A stretch of 64,000 bases of DNA from Candidatus Saccharimonadota bacterium. GTDB lineage: Bacteria; Patescibacteriota; Saccharimonadia; Saccharimonadales; Saccharimonadaceae. Under the pieces are notes generated by a model that was not told where the DNA came from, did no database searches, and saw nothing but the letters and a program-made list of their open reading frames with translations. Position 1 is the stretch's first letter. Every line of letters begins with the position of its first letter. Below are positions 15,288 to 24,248 of the stretch, piece after piece. The DNA lies in the NCBI GenBank assembly GCA_017431725.1, contig JAFRKN010000017.1:1-64000 (forward strand), in the 5' to 3' direction. The position numbers were made by a program, and so were the translations under genes.

Positions 15288-18278
15288 TTAAACCGCAAAA
15301 GTCCGGTTTCTTACATCCGCATAACTTATCTGATTGAGTAATATCACATAAACACTCGCAATCCCATTATCATTGTCGAATCTCAACTCTTTTTCTACTT
15401 CCACTTCCGGCTCCCCAAACGCATACCGCTCACTCGGATCGTAATTTGCAATATAATTTTCATATTCAATTAAGTCCAAAATTGCCACTACCGTCTCTTT
15501 ATCAAGTCCTGAATATCGCGCCAACATCCCCTCATACGAATTATCTAATGGATTTTTTTCATAATAATCATCCAGAAATGCCGTCACTGCCGATTTCTCA
15601 ATCACGCCCATCGACTCTGCCAAAGATTGATCCTCAACAAATCGCTGATAATATTTTGCGGTATCCCAATTTGGCGAGCCTCCTACATCTTTTGCGTTAG
15701 ATAAACTATTACCCGCTACGCAAGCCTCACCATTTACATAACCTGCATTATCTAAAGCTTGTTGATTTTGTGCAATATCAACAATATCTCCAACAACCGG
15801 AATAGCCCCAATTACTCCATTAAGAGCATTTCTCGTTGATTCGCTAATTCTTTCCGATCTTATATCAGCAAATTTTTTAACCTCATTAGCAATATTTTGA
15901 TCAGTTACACCAAAACCAGAAGATCTTTCATTGCAAAATAAGATATATTTTGCTAAATCGGAGTTCCAATCAATTTGAGCATTATTATTACTCGGTTCTG
16001 ACAATAAATCCCCACTTTCTACTAACCTATCAATTACATCATCCAATGGATCTACCTCTATGGTAGTTACGTCCGTAATTGCATATGGGTTACAAAAAGC
16101 ATCACCTACCGCTCCAATCGAAGCAAGGTAAGGACAAGTTTTTTCATACTCCTCTGGATCCGGCAAAGTATCAACGATATTATATGCATATACTGCAGGC
16201 GTATTTAACGAAATAAGTGAAGAAGATATTACTCTCCCGCTATTATTTATAATTCCCATCAGCGAATTAGTAGTCAAAAAGCCCATCATATTTGTCATTA
16301 AGGTCCCCATAAAAGTATATTTCGAAGTTAAATCAAATGGGCTTAAACTTTCTCTCTCATATCTTGCGTTGTCCGCTATTACTTGTTGCTGTGCTACCGC
16401 AAATTCAGTATATTTATTAAGCGTAGATAAAGAACCCCCATTATACCGATGCGAATTTCCAAGATACATATTTGCACCCGAAACTAAAGCATTCCCAAGA
16501 TCTTCTCCTCCTATATCCGTTATTAAATCTCTCACAAACATACTAGTAATAATTGGAACCACTAATTTAGCCACTTGGCTAATAGCAGTAGCAAGCGCCG
16601 CTCCAGAAGCTGCTGATTTAAAAACATTACCAAGTAAAGGAGCACATGCAGAAAGCGAAACTCCAACAGTAGCTATCGACCCAGCAATTCCGGCGAGACA
16701 AGTCCCGACTTCTATAAGGTCCACCGCTACGCTAACTCCAGCGGAGACTATTCTAGTAAGAGCACAACCTTTAAATGCTTCCATACTGCCACCAACTGAC
16801 TTAAGTAAAGCGTTAGTGTTTTTAGAAAAATTAAAGCTCTGCACACTTGGATCATTAGGATTTACCTTAGACTTTCCTCCGCTATACAAAGCTGCGACAG
16901 CATTTGCCTCCATTGCCGACTTCGGCTCCGTCGTGATTTTGTCTGGGTTTTCAGTTCCATTCGGAATTTCATAAGTTCCCGTTTTTCTCTCATTTAAAAT
17001 ATTTGCTAATTCATTAATAGGTGCCTCCGCCCCATCCCCTGCCTTTGTCTTGTCGAACGCCTCAAAGTAAGATGTTGAGAGTGTAATAATTTGCAAGGCT
17101 TGTTCCGCCTGCACCATCAAATTAATAGTAGCTATAAAATCAACAACTGTGCAAATTACATTAGTGGCTATTAACCCTCCACCGCTCACTGAATGTGCAG
17201 TCTTAAAAGTAGATGATATCTCGTCCACTTTAGCTCGTACTATACGTCTAGCATCCGCGCTATTTTTTAAATCACTTCTGCTAATTTTAGAGTTTGATCT
17301 AGAATCATCTCTTGTAATTTTTAATTTTTCTTCTTCGTCTTTATCAACATTCACCCCGACCCTTTTTGCATCACTGCCACCTGTCTCACCCGCTTGTTTT
17401 TCCATCAAATCTATAGCCGCTCTTCTTGCATTTCCACCTTCGGCCCCAACTTTCTCATCAAAATTTTTAAATAAATTTCTCGTAAGTCTGTTATTCCTAA
17501 AAAATCTAGCCGTCGACGTTCCAAACCAGTTCGCAATCTGCCCCCGCCACGTCATCGAACCCGCATTATATCTAGTAAAAAAATCTGAATTATTTTTATA
17601 TTCCGTCTTGAAGTTGTCTGCCGTCACATCAACGACTTTCCCATCACTCCCAGTAAACCTTAACTTCTTTACTCCACCCTCTTCAACATAATCAATCCCT
17701 TGTTGTTTTAATTTTGCTTGCTGTTTAGCCGAAATATTAAAATCACTCCCAAATGCATTGTATGGACTCTTGGTTCGACCAGTACTCATCTGATATCTAA
17801 AAAATGTCTCCGATCTCTTATTTGCCGAAATGTGCATCGAATTAAAAGTCTCTTGAATTTGAGCTACGAAACTAAACGGCTGGAAAAACTGTGCTCCCCC
17901 CATCAACCCCCCCACTCCAAAAATACTTAAAACAATCGCCAAAATCGGACCTTTTCTTCCCAAAACACCTTTTACCCCACCCTTCTTTTTCTCATCATCT
18001 CCTCGTCCGCCTCCAGAATAATACCCTCCTGCCTCTTCTTCTTGCTGACGAGCCCCCGCTAAATTATCTTCGCTTTTTTTAGGCTCATTCCGGCTAGCCG
18101 CTTTTTCTGCCGATTTCAAATCATCTACTGCAGCCTTAGATTTTTCGTCCTTTAACCCACTTGGTCTTTCTCCACCCCCTTCTCCGCCCAAAAAACCTGG
18201 CAAAATACCTCTCTTTTTGGATTTTTCCACAGGGTTAGAAGATTTTGTCTCTAAATCATCTTTCTGACCATTATCCAT
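15288..18278 (-). CDS. 996-residue multi-domain membrane protein of unknown function
   Basis: The N-terminal 110 residues are hydrophilic, rich in Lys, Glu and Gly. One membrane helix follows (about 113-132), then a soluble stretch, and a hydrophobic middle (about 360-600) with several Gly/Ala/Ser-rich helices (IAGSIATVGVSLSACAPLLG). The C-terminal 300 residues are hydrophilic with Cys pairs (CPYL, FCNP, CNER, ACVAG). No motif identifies it. The layout loosely recalls VirB6/TrbL-type secretion components, which is speculation. TGTTATACT lies 9 nt before the ATG. A small single-helix protein is encoded just upstream on the same strand. Confidence 0.8.
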   Translation of the reverse strand: MDNGQKDDLETKSSNPVEKSKKRGILPGFLGGEGGGERPSGLKDEKSKAAVDDLKSAEKAASRNEPKKSEDNLAGARQQEEEAGGYYSGGGRGDDEKKKGGVKGVLGRKGPILAIVLSIFGVGGLMGGAQFFQPFSFVAQIQETFNSMHISANKRSETFFRYQMSTGRTKSPYNAFGSDFNISAKQQAKLKQQGIDYVEEGGVKKLRFTGSDGKVVDVTADNFKTEYKNNSDFFTRYNAGSMTWRGQIANWFGTSTARFFRNNRLTRNLFKNFDEKVGAEGGNARRAAIDLMEKQAGETGGSDAKRVGVNVDKDEEEKLKITRDDSRSNSKISRSDLKNSADARRIVRAKVDEISSTFKTAHSVSGGGLIATNVICTVVDFIATINLMVQAEQALQIITLSTSYFEAFDKTKAGDGAEAPINELANILNERKTGTYEIPNGTENPDKITTEPKSAMEANAVAALYSGGKSKVNPNDPSVQSFNFSKNTNALLKSVGGSMEAFKGCALTRIVSAGVSVAVDLIEVGTCLAGIAGSIATVGVSLSACAPLLGNVFKSAASGAALATAISQVAKLVVPIITSMFVRDLITDIGGEDLGNALVSGANMYLGNSHRYNGGSLSTLNKYTEFAVAQQQVIADNARYERESLSPFDLTSKYTFMGTLMTNMMGFLTTNSLMGIINNSGRVISSSLISLNTPAVYAYNIVDTLPDPEEYEKTCPYLASIGAVGDAFCNPYAITDVTTIEVDPLDDVIDRLVESGDLLSEPSNNNAQIDWNSDLAKYILFCNERSSGFGVTDQNIANEVKKFADIRSERISESTRNALNGVIGAIPVVGDIVDIAQNQQALDNAGYVNGEACVAGNSLSNAKDVGGSPNWDTAKYYQRFVEDQSLAESMGVIEKSAVTAFLDDYYEKNPLDNSYEGMLARYSGLDKETVVAILDLIEYENYIANYDPSERYAFGEPEVEVEKELRFDNDNGIASVYVILLNQISYADVRNRTFAV

Positions 18279-18339
18279 ACTATATATAGTATAACACTTA
18301 TGCTAAAAAGTCCACAGCTTAAATTCGAATTTCAAAAAA

Positions 18340-18576
18340 TTAAAACGCAAAAATCGAAATTAAAGACAAAATCGCCAGTGCTATCAAAACCACCCAAACC
18401 CAGCCAAATTTACTAGTCTTTTTATAATTCTTCATATATTCTGAATCATCTACCAAATCCGGAGTTTCGCCTTCAATCACTCCGGCACTACCTGCCATTT
18501 TCGTCCGAAGATCCGCATCGATTCTTCGCGACAATTCATCATTTTTAGTATTTTCTTTATTTACAATAATACCCAT
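18340..18576 (-). CDS. Small tail-anchored membrane protein (78 aa)
   Basis: A hydrophilic N-terminal 55 residues precede one C-terminal membrane helix (FGWVWVVLIALAILSLISIF). The ATG is preceded by AGGAAAAAG and, further up, by TGTTATAAT, which faces the aquaporin promoter on the other strand. It stands 61 nt upstream of the 996-residue protein on the same strand and could be its partner; the family is unknown. Confidence 0.75.
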   Translation of the reverse strand: MGIIVNKENTKNDELSRRIDADLRTKMAGSAGVIEGETPDLVDDSEYMKNYKKTSKFGWVWVVLIALAILSLISIFAF

Positions 18577-18663
18577 CTTTTTCCTAAATAAATTATTAAC
18601 TTTTTTTATTATAACATATAAAAATGTGCTATAATAAAATCAATAAAATTTAAGGAGGCTAAA

Positions 18664-19584
18664 ATGGCGACTAAAAAGTCGAAATCGTCGAACAAGTCCG
18701 CGAAGACCAAATCGACAAAGCAAGGAACGGCCGCGAAACCTGCCAAGAAGACAGAACTCGAGGCTTCTAAAACTCAAACGGTGGATAAAAAAACTACAGA
18801 AAAAAAATCTTGTTTTAAAGGATTTTTTGCTCGTAAATACGAAGAAAAAGAAAGTATTCTCACGATCTTCAAAAACCACAAATTTTACGGCGCACTTCTC
18901 GGCGAAATAATCGGGACCATGCTCCTAGCATTGCTCTTGTTCTCTCTTTCGCTCATGGGCATCGCAAGTGTTGCAACTTACGCTTTTGCTATTATTGCAA
19001 TTCTCATTGCAGTCTACGCTTTTTCGGGCGCCTGCTTAAACCCACTCATCACCGTCGGCATGATGGCGACCCGTCGTATTTCGGTCATCCGCGGAATTAT
19101 GTATATCATCGCCGAAATCATCGGAGCTTGGCTCGGTTGGCTCATCTTTAATGCTTTCCATCTTGCTGGCGGCGAGACTGCATACGACGTTCCAACTATG
19201 TCCGCTTTAGCAGAAGGTGGCTTCTGGCTCGTCACAATGATCGAACTACTCGGCGCCGCAATTATTGCATTCTTCTTCGCTCGCGCTTTGAACTATAAAC
19301 GCAGCGTCTTCACTTTTGCTGCTGTGGTTGCTGGTGGTATGGCACTTGCCGTTGTAGTAGGATATGTTGTTTCTGCAGCCTTTCTTGGCCTAAACAACAA
19401 TTTCATCTTCAATCCTGCTGTGGCTTTAATGCTTCAAATTTTCCCGACCGCAGGCGAAAGTTTTGGCGAAATCTTAGGTGGCATTTGCCAAGCTCTCTCG
19501 ATTTACGCCCTCTTCCCGATGATCGGTGGCGTAGTCGGTTTCTATCTTTCCGACTTCACTGCCAAACTCTCCGGCGAAGAATAA
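18664..19584 (+). CDS. Aquaporin-like (MIP family) channel with Lys-rich N-terminal tail
   Basis: 306 residues. Residues 1-55 are Lys/Ala/Ser/Thr-rich like a histone H1 tail, coded with higher GC than the rest. Six membrane helices follow. The two half-helix loops read SGACLNPLITVG (NPL in place of NPA) and NFIFNPAVALML (NPA kept, but without the usual following Arg). MIP channels pass water, glycerol or other small neutral solutes; with both filter positions altered the substrate cannot be assigned. AAGGAGG precedes the ATG and TGCTATAAT lies further upstream. It converges on metG across a long hairpin. Confidence 0.8.
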   Translation: MATKKSKSSNKSAKTKSTKQGTAAKPAKKTELEASKTQTVDKKTTEKKSCFKGFFARKYEEKESILTIFKNHKFYGALLGEIIGTMLLALLLFSLSLMGIASVATYAFAIIAILIAVYAFSGACLNPLITVGMMATRRISVIRGIMYIIAEIIGAWLGWLIFNAFHLAGGETAYDVPTMSALAEGGFWLVTMIELLGAAIIAFFFARALNYKRSVFTFAAVVAGGMALAVVVGYVVSAAFLGLNNNFIFNPAVALMLQIFPTAGESFGEILGGICQALSIYALFPMIGGVVGFYLSDFTAKLSGEE

Positions 19585-19595
19585 AATAAACTTTT

Positions 19596-19773
19596 AAGCA
19601 ACAAATCTTTTGCTTTTATTAGCATAATGAGATTTAGACCAGATTTGTTTGTTGTAATTATTACAACTTAACAATGAAAAAATATCCCGAGATTAGGGAT
19701 ATTTTTTCTTGACTTATGTTGCAATAATTACAACAAACAAGTCCAGCTAATAAAAGCAAAAGATTTGTTGCTT
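19596..19773. repeat. 178-bp long hairpin element, copy A, between the aquaporin gene and metG
   Basis: The outer arms 19596-19623 and 19746-19773 are perfectly complementary over 28 bp and specific to this locus. The core 19622-19747 begins GCATAATGAGATTTAGACC and ends AACAAGTCCAGC. Its first 67 bases are identical to the copy at 54.36 kb and the right side differs at only a few positions. The core holds its own imperfect stem (TTTGTTTGTTGTAATTATT with its complement) and an apical stem AAAAAATATCCC/GGGATATTTTTT. It separates two convergent genes. Confidence 0.9.
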
Positions 19774-19805
19774 AGCATAAATTTGTATTTTTTTGCTTTT
19801 ACTAT

Positions 19806-21221
19806 TTAACTCTTCGGAAACAATGGCATTTCCGGCGGCTCAATTTTGCCATCAAAAATCTTAGAAATCTTTTCTGCTGTCTCCGGGATAAACGGACTCA
19901 GCATATAATTAACATTTAATAACTCTAAAATCAAACTATTTAAACAATTTCTCAACTTCTCCACTTCGCCGTTTTTCGCCAAAACCCAAGGTTTGTCTTC
20001 GTCAATTTTTCGATTAATATTTTGAACTTTTACCCAAACATAATCAAATGCTTTCGAAAATTCAAAATTATCCATTAACTCCCGATATTCTACCGACATC
20101 TCTAATTGTGAATGTTTATCTAATTTCACACCATTTTTCGAAGCTAAAACCGCTAGCCTCTGCACTAAATTTCCTAAATCATTCGCAAGCTCATTATTAT
20201 AGGCGCTTTCAAACTTCTCCCACGTAAAATCCGAGTCCATAAAAGTATCAATGTGCCTTAAGAAATAATAACGAAACGCATCTAACCCATATTTATTTAA
20301 AACCTCCAAAGGATCAACTACATTCCCAATTGATTTTGACATCTTCTGTCCATCCGCCAAAATCATCCCGTGCGAAACTAAAACCTTAGGAAGCGGTAAA
20401 TCCAGCCCAATTAACATCGCCGGCCAAATAATTGCATGAAATCTCAAAATATCTTTTCCTACAAATTGTGCCGCCGCCGGCCACCACGCCGAAATTTCTT
20501 CTTCTGGATAACCTAAAACCGTAATATAATTAGACAATGCATCAATCCAAACATACATTACTTGATTCTCATCATCTGGCACCGTCACTCCCCAAGTTAA
20601 TTGTGACTTTGGTCGCGAAATCGAGACATCCGGAGAATCATCCAATAACTTTAAAATCTCATTCTTCCTAAACTCTGGCAATATCTTCATTTTTTCAGAG
20701 ACAATCGCCTCTTTTATTTCGTCCTTAAAATCCGCAATTCTTAAATAATAATTTTCTTCTTCTAATTTTTCATACGGTTTTTGATGATCCGGGCAAACTC
20801 CGTCATTTTCTTCATATTCTTTGTCGGTTACGAATCTTTCACATCCCGTACAATACCATCCCTCGTAATTTGCTAAATAAATATGGCTAGCTAATCGCCG
20901 CCAAATTTCCTGACATCTCCTCTCGTGTTCTTGATTCGTAGTCCTAATAAAATCTGTGTTAGAAATTCCTAATAATTTAATAAATTCTTTAAATTTTTCT
21001 GAATTTTTATCTACATATTCCTGCACTGGGATATTTAAATCCTCTGCCTTTTGAAAAATTTTATTGCCATGCTCATCCGTTCCCGCCTGAAAACGCACCT
21101 CATCTCCCAGCAATCTATAATACCGCGCACAAACATCCGCCAAACAATAATCCACCGCATGTCCAATATGCGGTTTACCATTCACATACGGTATCGCCGT
21201 CGTAACATATTTTTTTGTCAT
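19806..21221 (-). CDS. metG: Methionyl-tRNA synthetase
   Basis: 471 residues, class I. HIGH is at 18-21, KMSKS at 293-297, and a single zinc knuckle lies at about 124-147 (CTGCE ... VCPDH, the last ligand apparently His). The alpha-helical anticodon domain ends the protein. There is no C-terminal EMAPII-like dimer domain, so this is the short monomeric form. It starts 9 nt after the upstream 352-residue gene and is probably in its transcript. Met-tRNA made here serves initiation and elongation. Confidence 0.96.
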   Translation of the reverse strand: MTKKYVTTAIPYVNGKPHIGHAVDYCLADVCARYYRLLGDEVRFQAGTDEHGNKIFQKAEDLNIPVQEYVDKNSEKFKEFIKLLGISNTDFIRTTNQEHERRCQEIWRRLASHIYLANYEGWYCTGCERFVTDKEYEENDGVCPDHQKPYEKLEEENYYLRIADFKDEIKEAIVSEKMKILPEFRKNEILKLLDDSPDVSISRPKSQLTWGVTVPDDENQVMYVWIDALSNYITVLGYPEEEISAWWPAAAQFVGKDILRFHAIIWPAMLIGLDLPLPKVLVSHGMILADGQKMSKSIGNVVDPLEVLNKYGLDAFRYYFLRHIDTFMDSDFTWEKFESAYNNELANDLGNLVQRLAVLASKNGVKLDKHSQLEMSVEYRELMDNFEFSKAFDYVWVKVQNINRKIDEDKPWVLAKNGEVEKLRNCLNSLILELLNVNYMLSPFIPETAEKISKIFDGKIEPPEMPLFPKS

Positions 21222-21230
21222 AAAAATATA

Positions 21231-22289
21231 TTACAATACTTCACAGGTAAAATCAAGTTCCTCGTAGTTTGTCTGAATACTATCAAATGCCAAATCCAAA
21301 TCACCATCTTCATCCACCGGTAAGAAGAAAATTTCCGCATCTGATGCCACTAATTGATTAGCATTAGCTGTACCCGTTTCCAATACCTCAGCTTCTGCCT
21401 CCACATCTTCATCGCCACTAGTCAAAGGCACTAATGCTTTTTCCATTTTTATACTCGAAAATTCATCATCCTTAAATACCACATCAATATCTATCACGCC
21501 AGAAGACACATCACCAAACTCCGTCAGCTCACTATCAGTCATCTCTCTAGAACAACTCAACGTTTCACTTACCACTGTAGGTGCTGGCGTTGGATTGGGC
21601 GTAGAACTATCAGCGGCCGGAGAATCATTTCCTCCCCCCATTAACTGCATTGCTAATACTACCCCTAAAGCTATCACCACCATTATGGCCACTATTGCCA
21701 ACAAAATTAAAGTAGTTTTACTGGTTTTCTTTTTGGCTGGTGCCATCATTGGCCCCTGTGCTGCACTAGATTCTGGTTGCGTAGCCGGATCATTAAAAGA
21801 AACACTAGGAGTTCTAGTAGTTGCCTTTTTGAAAGGGTTTTCTGCCGGCTCACTCATTGTTTCGCTCGTTCCCTCAGGGCCCGAAACTGCCGAACCAATC
21901 GAACCAGGCACCGGATCAGCTGCCTTCATTGGCGCCTTTAATTCTTCTTCGATCGGATCTGGCGCTGGCGCCGGCTCAGGCTGTGTAATTGGCTCTGTTG
22001 CCGCTAAACCACCACCAGTTGGCTGAAAAACTGGGTTTACTGGAGTAGGATTAGTAGGATTAATTACTGGATTTACTGGCGGATTTGTTGCACTAGGCTG
22101 AGGTTGCACCGAAGCTGGCGCAGGTGTTGGTTGAACTGGAGCAGCAGCTGGTTGAGCCGCAGCATTAGCTGTTTGAGCCACACCACCAACTGGCGACGCC
22201 CCCTCACTCGGCGTTGGCGCTGGACTAGGTTCCGCACCTGGCGTCGGAGCCGGATTAGGCGTTGGTGTTGGATTATTCATTGGATCCAT
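21231..22289 (-). CDS. Pro/Ala-rich single-pass membrane protein with extracellular domain
   Basis: 352 residues. The first 190 are a low-complexity Pro, Ala, Thr and Asn tail with PAP/PTP repeats, cytoplasmic by the positive-inside rule (KKKTSK just before the helix). A membrane helix (about 193-215) is followed by a compact acidic domain (about 240-352) with two Cys, near the start (SCSREMTD) and the end (FTCEVL), probably bridged outside the cell. The family is not recognised. TGTTATAAT and AAAGGA precede it, and metG follows 9 nt downstream. Confidence 0.8.
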   Translation of the reverse strand: MDPMNNPTPTPNPAPTPGAEPSPAPTPSEGASPVGGVAQTANAAAQPAAAPVQPTPAPASVQPQPSATNPPVNPVINPTNPTPVNPVFQPTGGGLAATEPITQPEPAPAPDPIEEELKAPMKAADPVPGSIGSAVSGPEGTSETMSEPAENPFKKATTRTPSVSFNDPATQPESSAAQGPMMAPAKKKTSKTTLILLAIVAIMVVIALGVVLAMQLMGGGNDSPAADSSTPNPTPAPTVVSETLSCSREMTDSELTEFGDVSSGVIDIDVVFKDDEFSSIKMEKALVPLTSGDEDVEAEAEVLETGTANANQLVASDAEIFFLPVDEDGDLDLAFDSIQTNYEELDFTCEVL

Positions 22290-22364
22290 GATATCTTCCT
22301 TTATAAAATAATTATAATGCTATTGTTTATTATAACACATTTTTCATTAAATTCTCATAATTTT

Positions 22365-24248
22365 TTAGCGACCAGAAAATCCTCCTCCCCCTCCGCCACC
22401 GCCGGAGAATCCTCCTCCCCCTCCACCCGAAAACCCCGACGAAGATCCTCCGCCCGAGCTCGACATCACCGTTGAATTCGTCGCATAAGAAGCTGCATTT
22501 CTTAAACTTCGCGAAATTTCCGACACTGCCAACCCAGTCAAAAGATAATCTGGCTCATCGATTTCTTTTACTTCACAATATTCTTTCATTTCCTTCATCC
22601 AACTCTCCTCCAGCCCAAAAATCGCCGCATACGGCAATAATTTCTCATATAACTTCACAATCCCTTCTGCTGATGTATCCGCTCCCTCTACGCTCTGCAA
22701 CATCTTCATTCTATCCGCTTCTGCCATCTCAATATATAATCTTAATCCGTCCATATAACGCGCCACCTCTAATCCTTTTTTTGTCATACCGGTATAAATC
22801 TGAGTCTTGTCGCTTAAATACACACAAATCATCACCGTCAAAACTATTATTATCAAAATCGTACGATAAAAATACGAATAAAAAACTTTCTCTCCACCAT
22901 AGTTCATATCCAAGTTTAATATCTCATCCAAAATCCCCATTAAGAATAGCCCTAACATAATCACCACTGGCACAATAATAATCGTCATCGCCAGCACATT
23001 TGAAAAACCTCTATGACCATTCCCGCCCAAATGATATTTCTTCTCCACTAATTCATCCTTTTTTAAATCCCCCAAAATTTTACTTTCCATCATTTGTTTT
23101 AAAGCTACCAATTTACTGTTCGCCGTTCTCCTCTTAATTTCAACTACCTCCCCCACCGCAGGCTTTACTCCATTATTCAAAATCGTCAACAAATCAGCAT
23201 ATTCCCCCTCAACTTCTCTTTTCACAATAATTTCCCACTTCTTTTTCTCACCTTTTTTTAGCTCAATCTTTCGCTGCGTAATTAACTCAAGCAACATCGC
23301 CACCTTTATATCTTTTTTCTTTCCAAGATAAACTTCCGCTACTTCCGCCAAACTATATTTATCATGTGGTTGATATTCTGGTTTTACAAAAATCCCTTTA
23401 TAATAATTAGCCTTATCGCGTGATTTCAAAAACTTTTTTAGCGCCCATCCTATAGCCAATAGACTAATCACCCCCGCCCCCACCGTCAACCAAACATAAA
23501 TATAATTTTTTTCTGGCTCCGGCACCACAAAACTCCCTGCTTCAAGCTCCGTATCAAAAGTTAAATTTTCAAAACTAACTAAATCTTTTGCTGCAAATTC
23601 CACTCCATCATCAATTCGCGTAATCGCACACCTATCTTTTCCACTTTCTCTATATTTACCCACATAGCACCAACTTTCTCCTGTAAAAATCCCCTCTTCC
23701 GCAAAATGCACCCTCGCCGTTACCGAGTCAAATCTCTGCCTCGATCCATTACCATTCGTATCCCAATAAAGCTCCTGCCATTTTCGACCGCCTTCGTCAA
23801 ATTCTGTCACTACTTTTTCAAATTCATATTCAAAAACATAAGTTTGTTCTCCCAAAACATATTCTTCTGTCCCAGTACAAACTTCATAATATCCGTTACC
23901 TTTTTCGATACTATAAATTGGCTCACTTTCCCCATTTCTGGTTAATTTTAAATTATTTCTAGTTAAACTAGTCAAGGTTATATTTTTTCCATCTTGATTA
24001 GTAAACGGAATCTGCCTGCAAATTCCCTTATTTTGATTAAAATCCGGAAAAACTGCCGTCACTCTTTCAATTACTCGTAAACGAGAAACCCCGCTTTCAT
24101 CACGGCTCAAATAATAATCACCTGTAAAATCACTAAAATAAAAATTATCCACATCCGCAAAAGCCAAAGAATCACCCCAAAATACCACCCCTACTAGACA
24201 AAACATAAAAAGTATGATATAATTTAAAGTCAACCTCAATTTTCTCAT
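22365..24248 (-). CDS. DUF2207-family membrane protein
   Basis: 627 residues: signal peptide (about 5-30), an extracellular beta-rich region (about 35-240), membrane segments near 250-268, 425-450 and 465-485, cytoplasmic regions between them, and a Gly/Ser-rich C-terminus (runs of FSGGGGG) typical of DUF2207 and TPM-type proteins. The function of the family is unknown. The ATG overlaps the ldh stop by 4 nt, so the two genes are translationally coupled. The final Gly-rich tail is coded by a CCTCC-rich repeat that could slip. Confidence 0.85.
   Translation of the reverse strand: MRKLRLTLNYIILFMFCLVGVVFWGDSLAFADVDNFYFSDFTGDYYLSRDESGVSRLRVIERVTAVFPDFNQNKGICRQIPFTNQDGKNITLTSLTRNNLKLTRNGESEPIYSIEKGNGYYEVCTGTEEYVLGEQTYVFEYEFEKVVTEFDEGGRKWQELYWDTNGNGSRQRFDSVTARVHFAEEGIFTGESWCYVGKYRESGKDRCAITRIDDGVEFAAKDLVSFENLTFDTELEAGSFVVPEPEKNYIYVWLTVGAGVISLLAIGWALKKFLKSRDKANYYKGIFVKPEYQPHDKYSLAEVAEVYLGKKKDIKVAMLLELITQRKIELKKGEKKKWEIIVKREVEGEYADLLTILNNGVKPAVGEVVEIKRRTANSKLVALKQMMESKILGDLKKDELVEKKYHLGGNGHRGFSNVLAMTIIIVPVVIMLGLFLMGILDEILNLDMNYGGEKVFYSYFYRTILIIIVLTVMICVYLSDKTQIYTGMTKKGLEVARYMDGLRLYIEMAEADRMKMLQSVEGADTSAEGIVKLYEKLLPYAAIFGLEESWMKEMKEYCEVKEIDEPDYLLTGLAVSEISRSLRNAASYATNSTVMSSSGGGSSSGFSGGGGGGFSGGGGGGGGFSGR

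Noticed and set aside
15446-18082. Several plus-strand open frames opposite the 996-residue gene
   Set aside because: Their composition mirrors the minus-strand codons, and none has start signals. The plus-strand promoter at 15245-15273 is kept only as a possible RNA promoter.
22365-22475. Short GGN/CTCC repeat as a possible minisatellite or CRISPR-like repeat
   Set aside because: It codes the Gly/Ser-rich tail typical of DUF2207 proteins; there are no spacers and no repeat unit of CRISPR length. No CRISPR array or cas gene was seen anywhere.
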